64,000 nucleotides of DNA. Source: Pseudanabaena sp. M085S1SP2A07QC (GTDB lineage Bacteria > Cyanobacteriota > Cyanobacteriia > Pseudanabaenales > Pseudanabaenaceae). Location of the stretch: contig JADBWK010000035.1 of the NCBI GenBank assembly GCA_020404895.1, forward strand, positions 25,241-89,240, written 5' to 3'. The position numbers and the translations under genes were made by a program. Below are positions 51,233 to 59,938 of this stretch, one piece after another. The notes beneath the pieces are model-generated. The model saw only the letters and a program-made list of their open reading frames with translations, was not told where the DNA came from and made no database searches. How positions within the stretch are numbered: position 1 is the stretch's first letter; each line of letters begins with the position of its first letter.

Positions 51233-53035
51233 ATGGCTAAAAGCAAGCGTTCCAACTTCCGCATAGCAACCCAGCCACCTATCGCCAAAGAATCTCTCAC
51301 GGCTCCAAACCATGAGCAAGATGAACTATGGAGACAAAGACAATGGGTGAAGTTGTTTGCTGAGGTTACGCTTAAAATCCGCCAGTCATTGCAGTTCAAG
51401 GAAATCCTCCGCGCCACCGTAACAGAAGTACAGCGCATTTTGCAAGCCGATCGCGTCTTGGTTTATCAAGTTTTACCCAACGGCACAGGACGAGCCATAA
51501 GCGAAGCCGTTCTACCCAATTTTCCTACAATTCTCGATTTAGAGTTTCCTGAAGAAGTATTCCCGACTGATTATCAAGAACTATATGCTAAGGGACGGGT
51601 AAGGGCGATCGCAGATGTACATGATCCAAAGGCAGGGTTATCGGAATGCTTAATCGAGTTTATCAATCAGTTTCATATCAAAGCAAAACTGATTGTGCCG
51701 ATTCTGCAAAATCTGAATTCCCATCAACAAAATGAAGCGATCGCACCCAACCAGTTATGGGGATTAGTGATTGCTCACCATTGCGATCGCCCTCACTATT
51801 GGGCTGACTTTGAACTGGAGCTAATGCAACAACTTGCAGATCAGATCAGCATTGCCTTAGCTCAAGCGCAGTTGTTAGAACATTTAGAAGAAATAGTCGA
51901 GGTTCGCACTGCCGAACTGCAAGAAGTCAATCGTAGTCTTCAGCAGGAAATCAATGATCGGATGCAAGCTGAAGCCGCATTAAGACGCAGCGAAGAGCAG
52001 TTGCGACTGATCACCAATGCTCTACCAGTGCTAATTGCCTATGTCGATGGACATCAGCGCTATCGATTTAATAATAAAGCCTATGAAGACTGGCTAGGAC
52101 AATCACCAGCCGATATTTATGGCCGCAAGATCAAAACCGTTTGGGGTATCGAATGCTATGAACGCATGAAAGTTTATGTAAAGTTAGCTCTAATGGGTCA
52201 GGCAATTACCTACGAAAATGAAATCACTTTAAAAGATGGTCTTCCCTGTTCAGTCAATGTTACCTATATTCCCCATCTGGATGAACAGAAAAAAGTCATC
52301 GGGTTCTTTGCTCTGACGAGTGACATTAGCGATCGCAAAGCGATCGAGCGCATGAAAGATGAATTTATAGCCGTGGTCAGCCATGAATTACGCACACCCT
52401 TAACATCCCTGCATAGCGCTTTAAAAATTTTGGCGACGGGACGCTTAGGAAGTCTGTCCAAGGATGGCAAGCAAATGCTAGAAATCGCTGATGACAATAC
52501 AGAGCGCTTGGTACGTTTAGTCAATAATGTCCTTGATTTACAGCGGATTGAGTCAGGGGATGTCAGAATGGAAAAGCAGGTCTGCAATGTCGCAGCTTTA
52601 ATGATCCAAGCAACAGAGTCTATGCAACCAATGGCTCAACAGCATGGGGTAGTTTTAGCAGTTAAGCCAATTGACATCGAGATTTTAGTTGATTCAGATT
52701 ACATTGTGCAAGCTCTCACAAATCTCCTCAGTAATGCGATCAAGTTCTCAACAACTGATGGTACGGTTTGGCTAACCGCAGAGGGCAAAGCGAATACAGA
52801 AGTACTATTCTCAGTACGCGATCAAGGTCAGGGCATTCCATCGGATAAGCTAGAAAGCATTTTTGAAAGATTTCAGCAAGTTGATTCTTCTGATTCAAGG
52901 CGTAAGGGCGGAACAGGGCTAGGGCTAACCATCTGCCGCAAGATCATCGAACAACATGAGGGCAAAATCTGGGCAGAAAGTACTCTCGGTGAAGGTAGTA
53001 CTTTCTCGTTTACGTTACCGTTGTTGACAGTATAG
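51233..53035 (+). CDS. GAF-PAS sensor histidine kinase, cyanobacteriochrome-like GAF
   Basis: 600 residues from ATG 51233 (TTG 51227 is two codons earlier). A GAF domain spans ~45-215, a coiled coil ~216-250, a PAS domain ~255-370, then HisKA (VSHELRTPL, His384) and HATPase (DQGQGI, GGTGLGL). The GAF has the cyanobacteriochrome layout VRAIADVHDPKAGLSECL...QFHIKAKLIVPI...LWGLVIAHHCDRPHYW; Cys139 is where the bilin-binding Cys stands, but the usual next residue His is Leu. It may bind a bilin and sense light. No receiver gene is adjacent. Confidence 0.88.
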   Translation: MAKSKRSNFRIATQPPIAKESLTAPNHEQDELWRQRQWVKLFAEVTLKIRQSLQFKEILRATVTEVQRILQADRVLVYQVLPNGTGRAISEAVLPNFPTILDLEFPEEVFPTDYQELYAKGRVRAIADVHDPKAGLSECLIEFINQFHIKAKLIVPILQNLNSHQQNEAIAPNQLWGLVIAHHCDRPHYWADFELELMQQLADQISIALAQAQLLEHLEEIVEVRTAELQEVNRSLQQEINDRMQAEAALRRSEEQLRLITNALPVLIAYVDGHQRYRFNNKAYEDWLGQSPADIYGRKIKTVWGIECYERMKVYVKLALMGQAITYENEITLKDGLPCSVNVTYIPHLDEQKKVIGFFALTSDISDRKAIERMKDEFIAVVSHELRTPLTSLHSALKILATGRLGSLSKDGKQMLEIADDNTERLVRLVNNVLDLQRIESGDVRMEKQVCNVAALMIQATESMQPMAQQHGVVLAVKPIDIEILVDSDYIVQALTNLLSNAIKFSTTDGTVWLTAEGKANTEVLFSVRDQGQGIPSDKLESIFERFQQVDSSDSRRKGGTGLGLTICRKIIEQHEGKIWAESTLGEGSTFSFTLPLLTV

Positions 53036-53038
53036 CTG

Positions 53039-53697
53039 ATACCAAAACACAAAGGCTCAATAGGTGTTTCGGGGAGGTAAAGAAAGAAGAGAGTGTAACA
53101 AACCACTTAGCAAAGCTTGCCCCCTCCTCTTAGCATTATGAACAAACTCAAAGAAGCCCAGATATAAAGGTAACTTTTCTTGAGATATACCACGATGAGG
53201 TCGTAGCCAAGACCGCAAAAGTGACCAAAAGCCTTCCATGGTATTGACATGAACTTCACAGAAACCATCACCATCTTCATCTCTTGCATATTCTCCTGCA
53301 CCATGACAAACCGTTTTGTGGGCATAGCCCCAATCTTCTAGAGAATTGTAAATTGCATATTCATCGGTGTAAACCATAGTGCCAGCAGTAATCGTTGCTT
53401 TAATCAGTGGTTCAATAGTCCGTTGTTTCACGTTTTCTAACATACGAATTACGACTTCACCACCGCGCTGAATCATCCCAAAGATGGGTGGTTTTTCTTT
53501 TTCAAGTGTCCCCCGCCCCCCCCTTGAGGCGATTACGCCTTCCTTTTCGCCTTTTTTTACTTCTTCGGGGTTGCCCTTGTGTCCTGCCGTTACATAATAA
53601 AAGCGGCGGTGCATCGCACTGCCACTTTTATTTGGTGTTTTGATTTGTCCTAGAGATCGCTTTTATGCCAAAACACCAAATTTTACAATTTTGGTAT
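53039..53697 (-). mobile_element. Truncated IS1595-family element (inferred boundaries)
   Basis: The left end reads ATACCAAAACACAAAGG and the right end, inverted, ATACCAAAATTGTAAAA. Between them is a 5'-truncated ISXO2-type transposase gene on the minus strand. The left 16 bases GATACCAAAACACAAA are also the start of the 103-bp repeat copy at 59.74 kb. No target duplication is seen. Confidence 0.6.
53057..53614 (-). pseudogene. IS1595-family (ISXO2-like) transposase, 5'-truncated
   Basis: 185 residues of the C-terminal part: FYYVTAGHKGNPEEVKKG, then KPPIFGMIQRGGEVVIRML, the second catalytic Asp in VYTDEYAIYNSL, and the third acidic/amide position in VNTMEGFWSLLRSWLRPHRG. The zinc-ribbon N-terminus and the first catalytic Asp (normally just before F-Y-V-T-A-G) are missing, so the protein cannot transpose by itself. 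A G/C homopolymer run near 53510-53523 suggests further decay. Confidence 0.8.
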
Positions 53698-53732
53698 GAT
53701 TGGTTTCAGTATTTAGTCAATATGGGAGCACC

Positions 53733-55262
53733 ATGCAATACACTGAAAACGTTTGGGATAAAGACGCTCTAAAAAATCCAGAGACAGAATATCAGCAGCT
53801 ATTGGGTTTATTAAGAACCAAGAAAGATTATGAAATGCTGTTTGTACGTTGTTCGTCTTCTGAAGGCGAACAAATTATCAAAAGGACAAGAGCAGATGCC
53901 GCGAATCGAGAAATTCGTGTGTTAAGGCTTGATCGTCCGATCTCCGATTTTTATGAAATGTTAGTTGATGAAGCAGATTTACACGAAGCAAATATACTAT
54001 TTATCACAGGCATAGAAGAGTTCTTAGAAAATAAACTCATCGATATAGAGGATCATGATTTAGGCGAAAAATTGACCCATATTCCCCGTCCACTAGCCCA
54101 CCTGATCCTGCTGCAATCTAAACTCAAAGAGAGTTTCCCGATCTGTTTTGTATTTTTACTACCATTATTTGCACTCAAGTTTTTCATTGACAGCTACCCC
54201 GAATTCTTTAACGACAACGTTGAGGTATTTGAGTTTCCCACTGACACGGAGTTGATACGACAAGAGACTTTTCACTGGGGCAGTGGCGATCGCTATGAAG
54301 CTTATGCTCATATTAGTGAAGAAGAACGCGATCGCAAATATGAAGATCTACAAAAACTCATCTCGGCTCAGCCATTAATTTCGGAGCGGCGCATTGAGTT
54401 ATTGCTAGAGCAAGGGGGATTATTGGTAGCTGGCAACCGTTGTCAAGAAGCGATCGCCAATTGTGATCTAGCTTTACAGATTCGTGCCGATAACCATTTG
54501 GCTTGGTATAACCGCGCTGTAGCTCTAGACCTATCCAGTCATCATGAAGAGGCTGTGCAAAATTATCGTCAAGCGATCGCTTATAAAGAAGACTTCTATG
54601 CAGCGTGGCATAATCTTGGTACGTCATTAAGCATGTTAGGACGCTATGAAGAAGCGATCAATAGTTACAACCTCGCCCTCAAACTCAAACCTGATTATTA
54701 TTATTCCTACGGTGGCAAAGGCTTAGTGTACAGTGTGCTTGAAAAATATGAAGAAGCGATCGAGCATTGTGAAAAAGCCCTAGCCATTAGACCTGACTAT
54801 GTTCAGGGTTGGTTTAGCCGCGCCTATGCCCTTGAAAGCCTTGGCAAATATGCGGAGGCAGTAGCAAGTTATGATCGCGCTTTAGAATACAAACCTCTCG
54901 ATCATCAAATTTGGTATAGCCGAGCCAAAGCTCTTGAGCAGTGGGGAAATTACACTGAAGCGATCGCTAGTTATGATCAAGCTTTAGAAATACGTCCTGA
55001 TGACTATTACGCTTGGAACAATCGCGGGCTTGCTCTAAGCAAGCTAGAACTTTATGAAGAGGCGATCGCTAGTCATGATCGAGGATTAGAGATCAATCCT
55101 GATGATCATTTTGCTTGGTATAGTCGTGGCAATGCCCTCAGCGGTTTAGGAATGCTCGAAGAAGCGATCGCTGCATACGATCAAGCAATCCAGCTATCGC
55201 CACAAGAAACACAAGTTTGGCAAAATCGTAAAATGACCTTGAGAAGACTTGGTTTTGAGTAA
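53733..55262 (+). CDS. TPR protein with a degenerate NTPase-like N-terminus
   Basis: 509 residues from ATG 53733 (the frame is open to 53700 but enters the IS end). Residues 1-200 resemble an AAA/STAND-like module without a Walker A: LFVRCSSSEGEQIIKRTRADAA, a Walker B-like ANILFITGIEEFLE, and FPICFVFLLPLFALKFFIDSYPEFF. Residues ~225-505 form eight TPRs (e.g. YEEAINSYNLALKLKPDYYYSYGGKGLVYS). It ends 9 nt before the hybrid kinase gene, so the two are probably co-expressed. Confidence 0.8.
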   Translation: MQYTENVWDKDALKNPETEYQQLLGLLRTKKDYEMLFVRCSSSEGEQIIKRTRADAANREIRVLRLDRPISDFYEMLVDEADLHEANILFITGIEEFLENKLIDIEDHDLGEKLTHIPRPLAHLILLQSKLKESFPICFVFLLPLFALKFFIDSYPEFFNDNVEVFEFPTDTELIRQETFHWGSGDRYEAYAHISEEERDRKYEDLQKLISAQPLISERRIELLLEQGGLLVAGNRCQEAIANCDLALQIRADNHLAWYNRAVALDLSSHHEEAVQNYRQAIAYKEDFYAAWHNLGTSLSMLGRYEEAINSYNLALKLKPDYYYSYGGKGLVYSVLEKYEEAIEHCEKALAIRPDYVQGWFSRAYALESLGKYAEAVASYDRALEYKPLDHQIWYSRAKALEQWGNYTEAIASYDQALEIRPDDYYAWNNRGLALSKLELYEEAIASHDRGLEINPDDHFAWYSRGNALSGLGMLEEAIAAYDQAIQLSPQETQVWQNRKMTLRRLGFE

Positions 55263-55271
55263 AGCATAGGA

Positions 55272-58200
55272 ATGCAACAGAACAGAAAGCCCATGACCAC
55301 ACCACCGATCAATCACCCCCCCATTAATGTGGATACTGTGTCAACAGGATTTATTCCTACGCCAACACATCGTTGTGAAAGCAAAGGCTTTAGAATACCT
55401 CTAAGCTTATTGATCACCGTACCATTTTTGTTAAATACCTTTGGTATTGTGGGTTTAATTGGTTGGTTATCCTTTCGTAATGGGCATCACGCAGTTACTC
55501 TGCTCGCTAATCAGTTCCATCGCAAAGTTACCGAGCAAGTTCAAGATCGCTTGCACTCTTATTTAGAACTTCCCTATACCCTAAATCAACTTAATGCTAA
55601 TAGTATTGAATTAGGTCAAATAGAGCCAAATGATGAGATCAGAGTTCAAGCTCACTTTTGGAAACAACTACAAAATTTTCCTCGGATTAGCAATATTTAT
55701 TTTGCTACTACTTCTGGCAAATATTGGGGAGTAAGACGCATCAAGGATCGATTTGCGATCGAGAATACTAACTCGACTTTTATGACCGACAATTTTGGAC
55801 GGCCGCAAACATTATTGATGGCAAAAAACAGCTTTAATTTAACTGAGCGTCCTTGGTATCAAACTGTAGTTGAGACCAGACAGAGTATTTGGACTGAAGT
55901 ATATACGGATTCGATGACCGAAGAGCCTGCCATCACCTCGATTAGACCCGTTTATCAAGAGAATGGTGAACTGCAAGGAGTTCTGGGAATATCAATGCTC
56001 TTGGGTGACATCAATCAATTTTTGCAGAACACAAAAGTTAGCGCAAATGGACAAACATTAATTATTGAGCCTTCTGGTAAATTAGTCGCTACATCTAATT
56101 TAAACGTAGAAATTTCATCTCAGGGCAATAAATCAGAGCGTATTTTCGCAACCCAAAGTCAAGACAAATTAACTCGAAAAGTTGCGGAACAGCTAGAATT
56201 AATGCCTGCAACTAACGACAATGAGATTCGGCGATTCGATTTTGAGGGTGAATCATATGCTCTTCAAGTTGGGAAATTACAAAATGATTCTGGATTAAGC
56301 GGATTGAATTGGCGTATTGTTGTTGCTGTACCTGCATCAGACTTTATGTCGCAGATTAAAGAAAATTCAGTATCAACAGTGATGCTATGTCTGATCGCCC
56401 TCGGCTTAAATGCAATTTTGGGTATCATTGCCGCCCGTCGTATCAGTCGTCCTATTACTCAACTTAGCCAAGCAAGCCAATCGATCGCAAATGGCAATCT
56501 CGATCAAAAGGTGGAGTATGACTGCGTAATTAAAGAATTAGTGATTTTGGCGAATTCCTTTAATCAGATGAGTCGCCAGATGAAGAGATCGCATACGCGA
56601 TTGGAGGAGTATTCGCAGCTTTTGGTGCAAAAAGTAGATGAACGTACTTATGCATTACAACAGGAAATTCTCGAACATGAATTCACGGAAGCAGCCTTAC
56701 GAGAATCGGAAGAAAAATTTGCTAAAGCCTTTCGTTCTAGCCCTGATGGGATGGCTTTGCTATCCAATGACACCTATAAACATATTGATGTCAATAATAA
56801 ATGGACAGAAATTACGGGCTATACGCGTGAAGAAGCGATCGGAGCTGCTCCTTCAGATTTAAATCTATGGGTTGATTTAAATGAACGTGATCGCATGTTA
56901 GAAATTTTAGGAGTTGAAGGGAGAGTATTTAATTATGAAGCAAACTTTGTTACTAAGGAAGGGAAAAAATTTACAGGGTTAATCTCTTCCGAAACAATTG
57001 AATTTGGCGGTAATGTTTTTGCAATCTATGCAGTCAAAGATATTAGCGATCGCAAAATCATCGAAGAGAACATTAAAGAGAGTGAAAAGAAATATCGCGA
57101 TTTGGTGGAATCAGCAAACTGTATCATTCTTCGATGGGACACCCAAGGTCGAATTTGTTTCTTGAATGATTATGGATTGAGGTTTTTTGGCTATCAATTA
57201 GAAGATATTATTGGCTCCTATATATTAGATACATTTGTCTCATCGAAAGATGTATCGGGAGAAGATCTGCGCAACATGATTGCCGAAATATGCTGCACTC
57301 CTGAAAAATATCAACTTAATGAGAATGAGAATATCTGCAAAGATGGACGGCGTGTCTGGGTGACTTGGTCAAACAAGCCAATTTATGATGATAAAGGAAA
57401 GTTAATTGAAATTCTATCAGTCGGAACAGATATCACCGATCGCAAACAGGCTGAAAAAGAATTACAATCTGCGAAGGAAGTTGCTGATACGGCAAACCGC
57501 GCCAAGAGTGAATTCCTTGCGAATATGAGCCATGAGTTGCGCACTCCTTTAAATGGCATCCTTGGTTATGCTCAAATCCTCAAGCGCGGTTACGACCCCG
57601 ACAAGCATAAAGCAGGGTTAGAAGTCATTCAGCGTAGTGGCGAACATTTACTGACTCTACTCAATGATATTCTTGATCTTTCTAAAATTGAAGCTAAAAA
57701 GCTGGAACTCAATCCCAGTGTATTTGATTTTCCCAAGTTGTTGCAAAGTATTACAGATATTTTCCAATTGCAAGTACGTGCTAAGGATGTTGAGTTAATC
57801 TATCAACCTCTGACCACATTACCAACAACTATGTATGGTGATGAAAAACGTCTGCGCCAAGTTCTGATTAATTTATTTGGGAATGCTGTGAAGTTTACCG
57901 ATCGCGGCAGTGTATCTCTGACCGTCAGTGTTCATCCCTGTGAACCTAACCATAATTACAAAGTTCGGTTTGAAATTGCTGATACTGGCGTAGGCATCGA
58001 TCCTGATAAATTAGAAGAGATATTTTTACCGTTTCAGCAAGCAGGTGATCGCGCTCGGCGCTACTCTGGAACTGGTTTAGGTTTGCCGATCTGTCAAAAG
58101 ATTGTAGAAATGATGGGAGGAAAACTGCATGTGGAGAGTAAATTAAATGAAGGCAGTACTTTCTGGTTTGAAATTGAGTTAACTGAAGTTCCTAATCATA

Positions 58201-58898
58201 TTCAACCAATATTAATTGATAGCCGGACGATCACAGGTTACTTGGGAGATCGACGCAAAATTTTGGTTGTTGATGACAAGACCGAAAATCGCATGGTATT
58301 GAATGATTTACTCACGCCACTTGGTTTCATTGTTGCGGAAGCGATCGATGGCTATGATTGTCTCACTCAAGCCCAGAGTTTTGAGCCAGATTTGATTTTA
58401 CTAGATATGGTAATGCCTCAACTGGATGGACATGAAACAACAAAGCGGCTGCGTCAGTTACCGATGTTCGAGAAAACGGCGATCGTCATGGTCTCTGCAA
58501 GTGCCTTCAATCAAGATCGCAGTCTGAGCATCGCCGTAGGATGTAATGATTTCATTGCGAAGCCGATTGATCCTGATACTTTGTTTTATACAATGCGATC
58601 GCTACTCAATCTAGATTGGGAATACGAGAATCTCAATTCTGATGATACTGATATAAGTATGGGTAATGCCAAGATAGATGCGATCGCGCAGCCGATGATT
58701 GTGCCACCAAACCTTACGGTCGAGAGATTGCTACAACTTGCGCGGATGGGAGATATTATTGCGATTCAAGATGAGGTCATACTTCTACAAGAAACTGATT
58801 CCACCTTTAGCCCTTTTGCAAATCAGGTACTGGACTATGCCCGTGAGTTTCAAATCAAACGGATTCGCGAATTTTTAGAGCTACAAATCCATAATTAG
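55272..58898 (+). CDS. Hybrid sensor histidine kinase (dCache-HAMP-PAS-PAS-HisKA-HATPase-REC)
   Basis: 1208 residues. One membrane helix near 42-65 (LSLLITVPFLLNTFGIVGLIGWL), a periplasmic dCache sensor (~70-360; NFPRISNIYFATTSGKYWG, VYTDSMTEEPAITSIRPVY), a second helix (~365-388), HAMP, two PAS domains (~480-600, ~610-735), HisKA with MSHELRTPLNGIL, HATPase (DTGVGI, GTGLGLPIC) and a receiver (ILVVDDKTENRMVL, LDMVMPQLDG). The C-terminal ~90 residues have no known domain; no Hpt is evident. It senses an unknown extracellular ligand. It follows the TPR gene by 9 nt. Confidence 0.92.
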   Translation: MQQNRKPMTTPPINHPPINVDTVSTGFIPTPTHRCESKGFRIPLSLLITVPFLLNTFGIVGLIGWLSFRNGHHAVTLLANQFHRKVTEQVQDRLHSYLELPYTLNQLNANSIELGQIEPNDEIRVQAHFWKQLQNFPRISNIYFATTSGKYWGVRRIKDRFAIENTNSTFMTDNFGRPQTLLMAKNSFNLTERPWYQTVVETRQSIWTEVYTDSMTEEPAITSIRPVYQENGELQGVLGISMLLGDINQFLQNTKVSANGQTLIIEPSGKLVATSNLNVEISSQGNKSERIFATQSQDKLTRKVAEQLELMPATNDNEIRRFDFEGESYALQVGKLQNDSGLSGLNWRIVVAVPASDFMSQIKENSVSTVMLCLIALGLNAILGIIAARRISRPITQLSQASQSIANGNLDQKVEYDCVIKELVILANSFNQMSRQMKRSHTRLEEYSQLLVQKVDERTYALQQEILEHEFTEAALRESEEKFAKAFRSSPDGMALLSNDTYKHIDVNNKWTEITGYTREEAIGAAPSDLNLWVDLNERDRMLEILGVEGRVFNYEANFVTKEGKKFTGLISSETIEFGGNVFAIYAVKDISDRKIIEENIKESEKKYRDLVESANCIILRWDTQGRICFLNDYGLRFFGYQLEDIIGSYILDTFVSSKDVSGEDLRNMIAEICCTPEKYQLNENENICKDGRRVWVTWSNKPIYDDKGKLIEILSVGTDITDRKQAEKELQSAKEVADTANRAKSEFLANMSHELRTPLNGILGYAQILKRGYDPDKHKAGLEVIQRSGEHLLTLLNDILDLSKIEAKKLELNPSVFDFPKLLQSITDIFQLQVRAKDVELIYQPLTTLPTTMYGDEKRLRQVLINLFGNAVKFTDRGSVSLTVSVHPCEPNHNYKVRFEIADTGVGIDPDKLEEIFLPFQQAGDRARRYSGTGLGLPICQKIVEMMGGKLHVESKLNEGSTFWFEIELTEVPNHIQPILIDSRTITGYLGDRRKILVVDDKTENRMVLNDLLTPLGFIVAEAIDGYDCLTQAQSFEPDLILLDMVMPQLDGHETTKRLRQLPMFEKTAIVMVSASAFNQDRSLSIAVGCNDFIAKPIDPDTLFYTMRSLLNLDWEYENLNSDDTDISMGNAKIDAIAQPMIVPPNLTVERLLQLARMGDIIAIQDEVILLQETDSTFSPFANQVLDYAREFQIKRIREFLELQIHN

Positions 58899-58904
58899 CA
58901 TCAG

Positions 58905-58945
58905 AAGGATGGGGGGCGTGAAGCGCCGTTCGTCCTTCTGGTACT
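58905..58945. terminator. Imperfect GC-rich hairpin after the hybrid kinase
   Basis: AGAAGGA and TCCTTCT arms enclose a GGCG...GCGCC core with mismatches; no clear T-run. Confidence 0.4.
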
Positions 58946-58983
58946 AATTGGGATGATGTATGGCAATGACTAAAAAGTAGCAG

Positions 58984-59012
58984 TTACTACGGTTTACAAT
59001 TTAGCTTATAAT
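58984..59012 (+). promoter_or_regulatory. Candidate promoter of sodB
   Basis: TTACTA (58984-58989), a 17-bp spacer and TATAAT (59007-59012), about 55 nt before the sodB ATG. Confidence 0.4.
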
Positions 59013-59067
59013 TGTAACAATACTTAAAGCTGAGAAATCACTTCAAACTTTAACAGGTTAAAAAACA

Positions 59068-59670
59068 ATGGCATTTGAACTCCCATCTTTACCTTACGCC
59101 CAAGATGCTCTCGCAGCTTCGGGTATGTCTGCTGAGACCCTATCATTTCATTACGGCAAACACCATGCCGCTTATGTAACCAACCTCAACAACCTGATTA
59201 AAGATACCGATCTTGCTGACAAAACCTTAGAAGAAGTCATCAAGATTAGCTACAAAGAAGGCAAAGCTGGAATCTTCAATAACGCTGCTCAAGTTTGGAA
59301 CCACACTTTCTACTGGAATGGCATTAAGCCTGCTGGTGGTGGTGCTCCTACTGGTGCTTTGTTGGAGGCAATTGATGCTAGCTTTGGTAGCTTGGATAAC
59401 TTTAAGACCGAATTTAAAAATGCTGGTGCTACTCAATTTGGTAGTGGCTGGGCATGGTTGGTTGCTGAAGGCGGTAAGCTGAAAATCACCAAAACTCCTA
59501 ATGCTGAAAATCCTTTGATCCATGAAGGTCAAGTTCCTTTGTTGACGATGGATGTTTGGGAACATGCTTACTATTTGGACTTCCAAAATAGCCGTCCTAA
59601 CTTCATGGCTAACTTTGTCGAAAAACTAATCAACTGGGATTTCGTAGCTGCTAATTTCGCGGCTGTCTAG
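59068..59670 (+). CDS. sodB: Superoxide dismutase [Fe]
   Basis: 200 residues. Metal ligands: His in YGKHHAAYV, His in VWNHTFYWNG, and Asp/His in DVWEHAYYLDFQN. The GATQFGSGWAWLV stretch with Gln is typical of iron enzymes (FeSOD). It protects the cytosol from superoxide. A good -10/-35 pair lies upstream. Monocistronic. Confidence 0.95.
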   Translation: MAFELPSLPYAQDALAASGMSAETLSFHYGKHHAAYVTNLNNLIKDTDLADKTLEEVIKISYKEGKAGIFNNAAQVWNHTFYWNGIKPAGGGAPTGALLEAIDASFGSLDNFKTEFKNAGATQFGSGWAWLVAEGGKLKITKTPNAENPLIHEGQVPLLTMDVWEHAYYLDFQNSRPNFMANFVEKLINWDFVAANFAAV

Positions 59671-59674
59671 TTCT

Positions 59675-59696
59675 AAAAAGTGCATAGCACTTTTTA
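59675..59696 (+). terminator. Terminator of sodB
   Basis: AAAAAGTGC-ATA-GCACTTTTTAA. Confidence 0.8.
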
Positions 59697-59701
59697 ATTG
59701 T

Positions 59702-59736
59702 AAAAGAGAAGCTTCGCATTGCGAGGCTTCTCTTTT
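59702..59736. repeat. Palindrome with GC-ATT-GC apex
   Basis: AAAAGAGAAGCTTCGC pairs with GCGAGGCTTCTCTTTT, with one mismatch; it is a second stem right behind the sodB terminator. Confidence 0.75.
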
Positions 59737-59741
59737 CTTTG

Positions 59742-59844
59742 ATACCAAAACACAAAATGGCGTAGCCATTTTGTGTTTTTAAAACCCTTACAGGGTTTGT
59801 TTTTTAATTCACAGAAGTGTTGCCATACTTTTGTGAATTGGTAT
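59742..59844. mobile_element. 103-bp repeat, copy B
   Basis: Almost identical to copy A at 36973-37075. It begins ATACCAAAACACAAAATGG and ends with the inverse of ATACCAATTCACAAAAG. Confidence 0.8.
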
Positions 59845-59938
59845 TAACAGTCCAGTGCCTTGGGCGATCGCCTTTTGCCATCATCAAGCGCGATCGCAAA
59901 TAGAGCCTTGTAGATAAAACTGCGATCGCTCAATTCTG

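Noticed and set aside
53107..53325. 72-residue frame in the IS remnant
   Set aside because: Out-of-frame shadow of the transposase.
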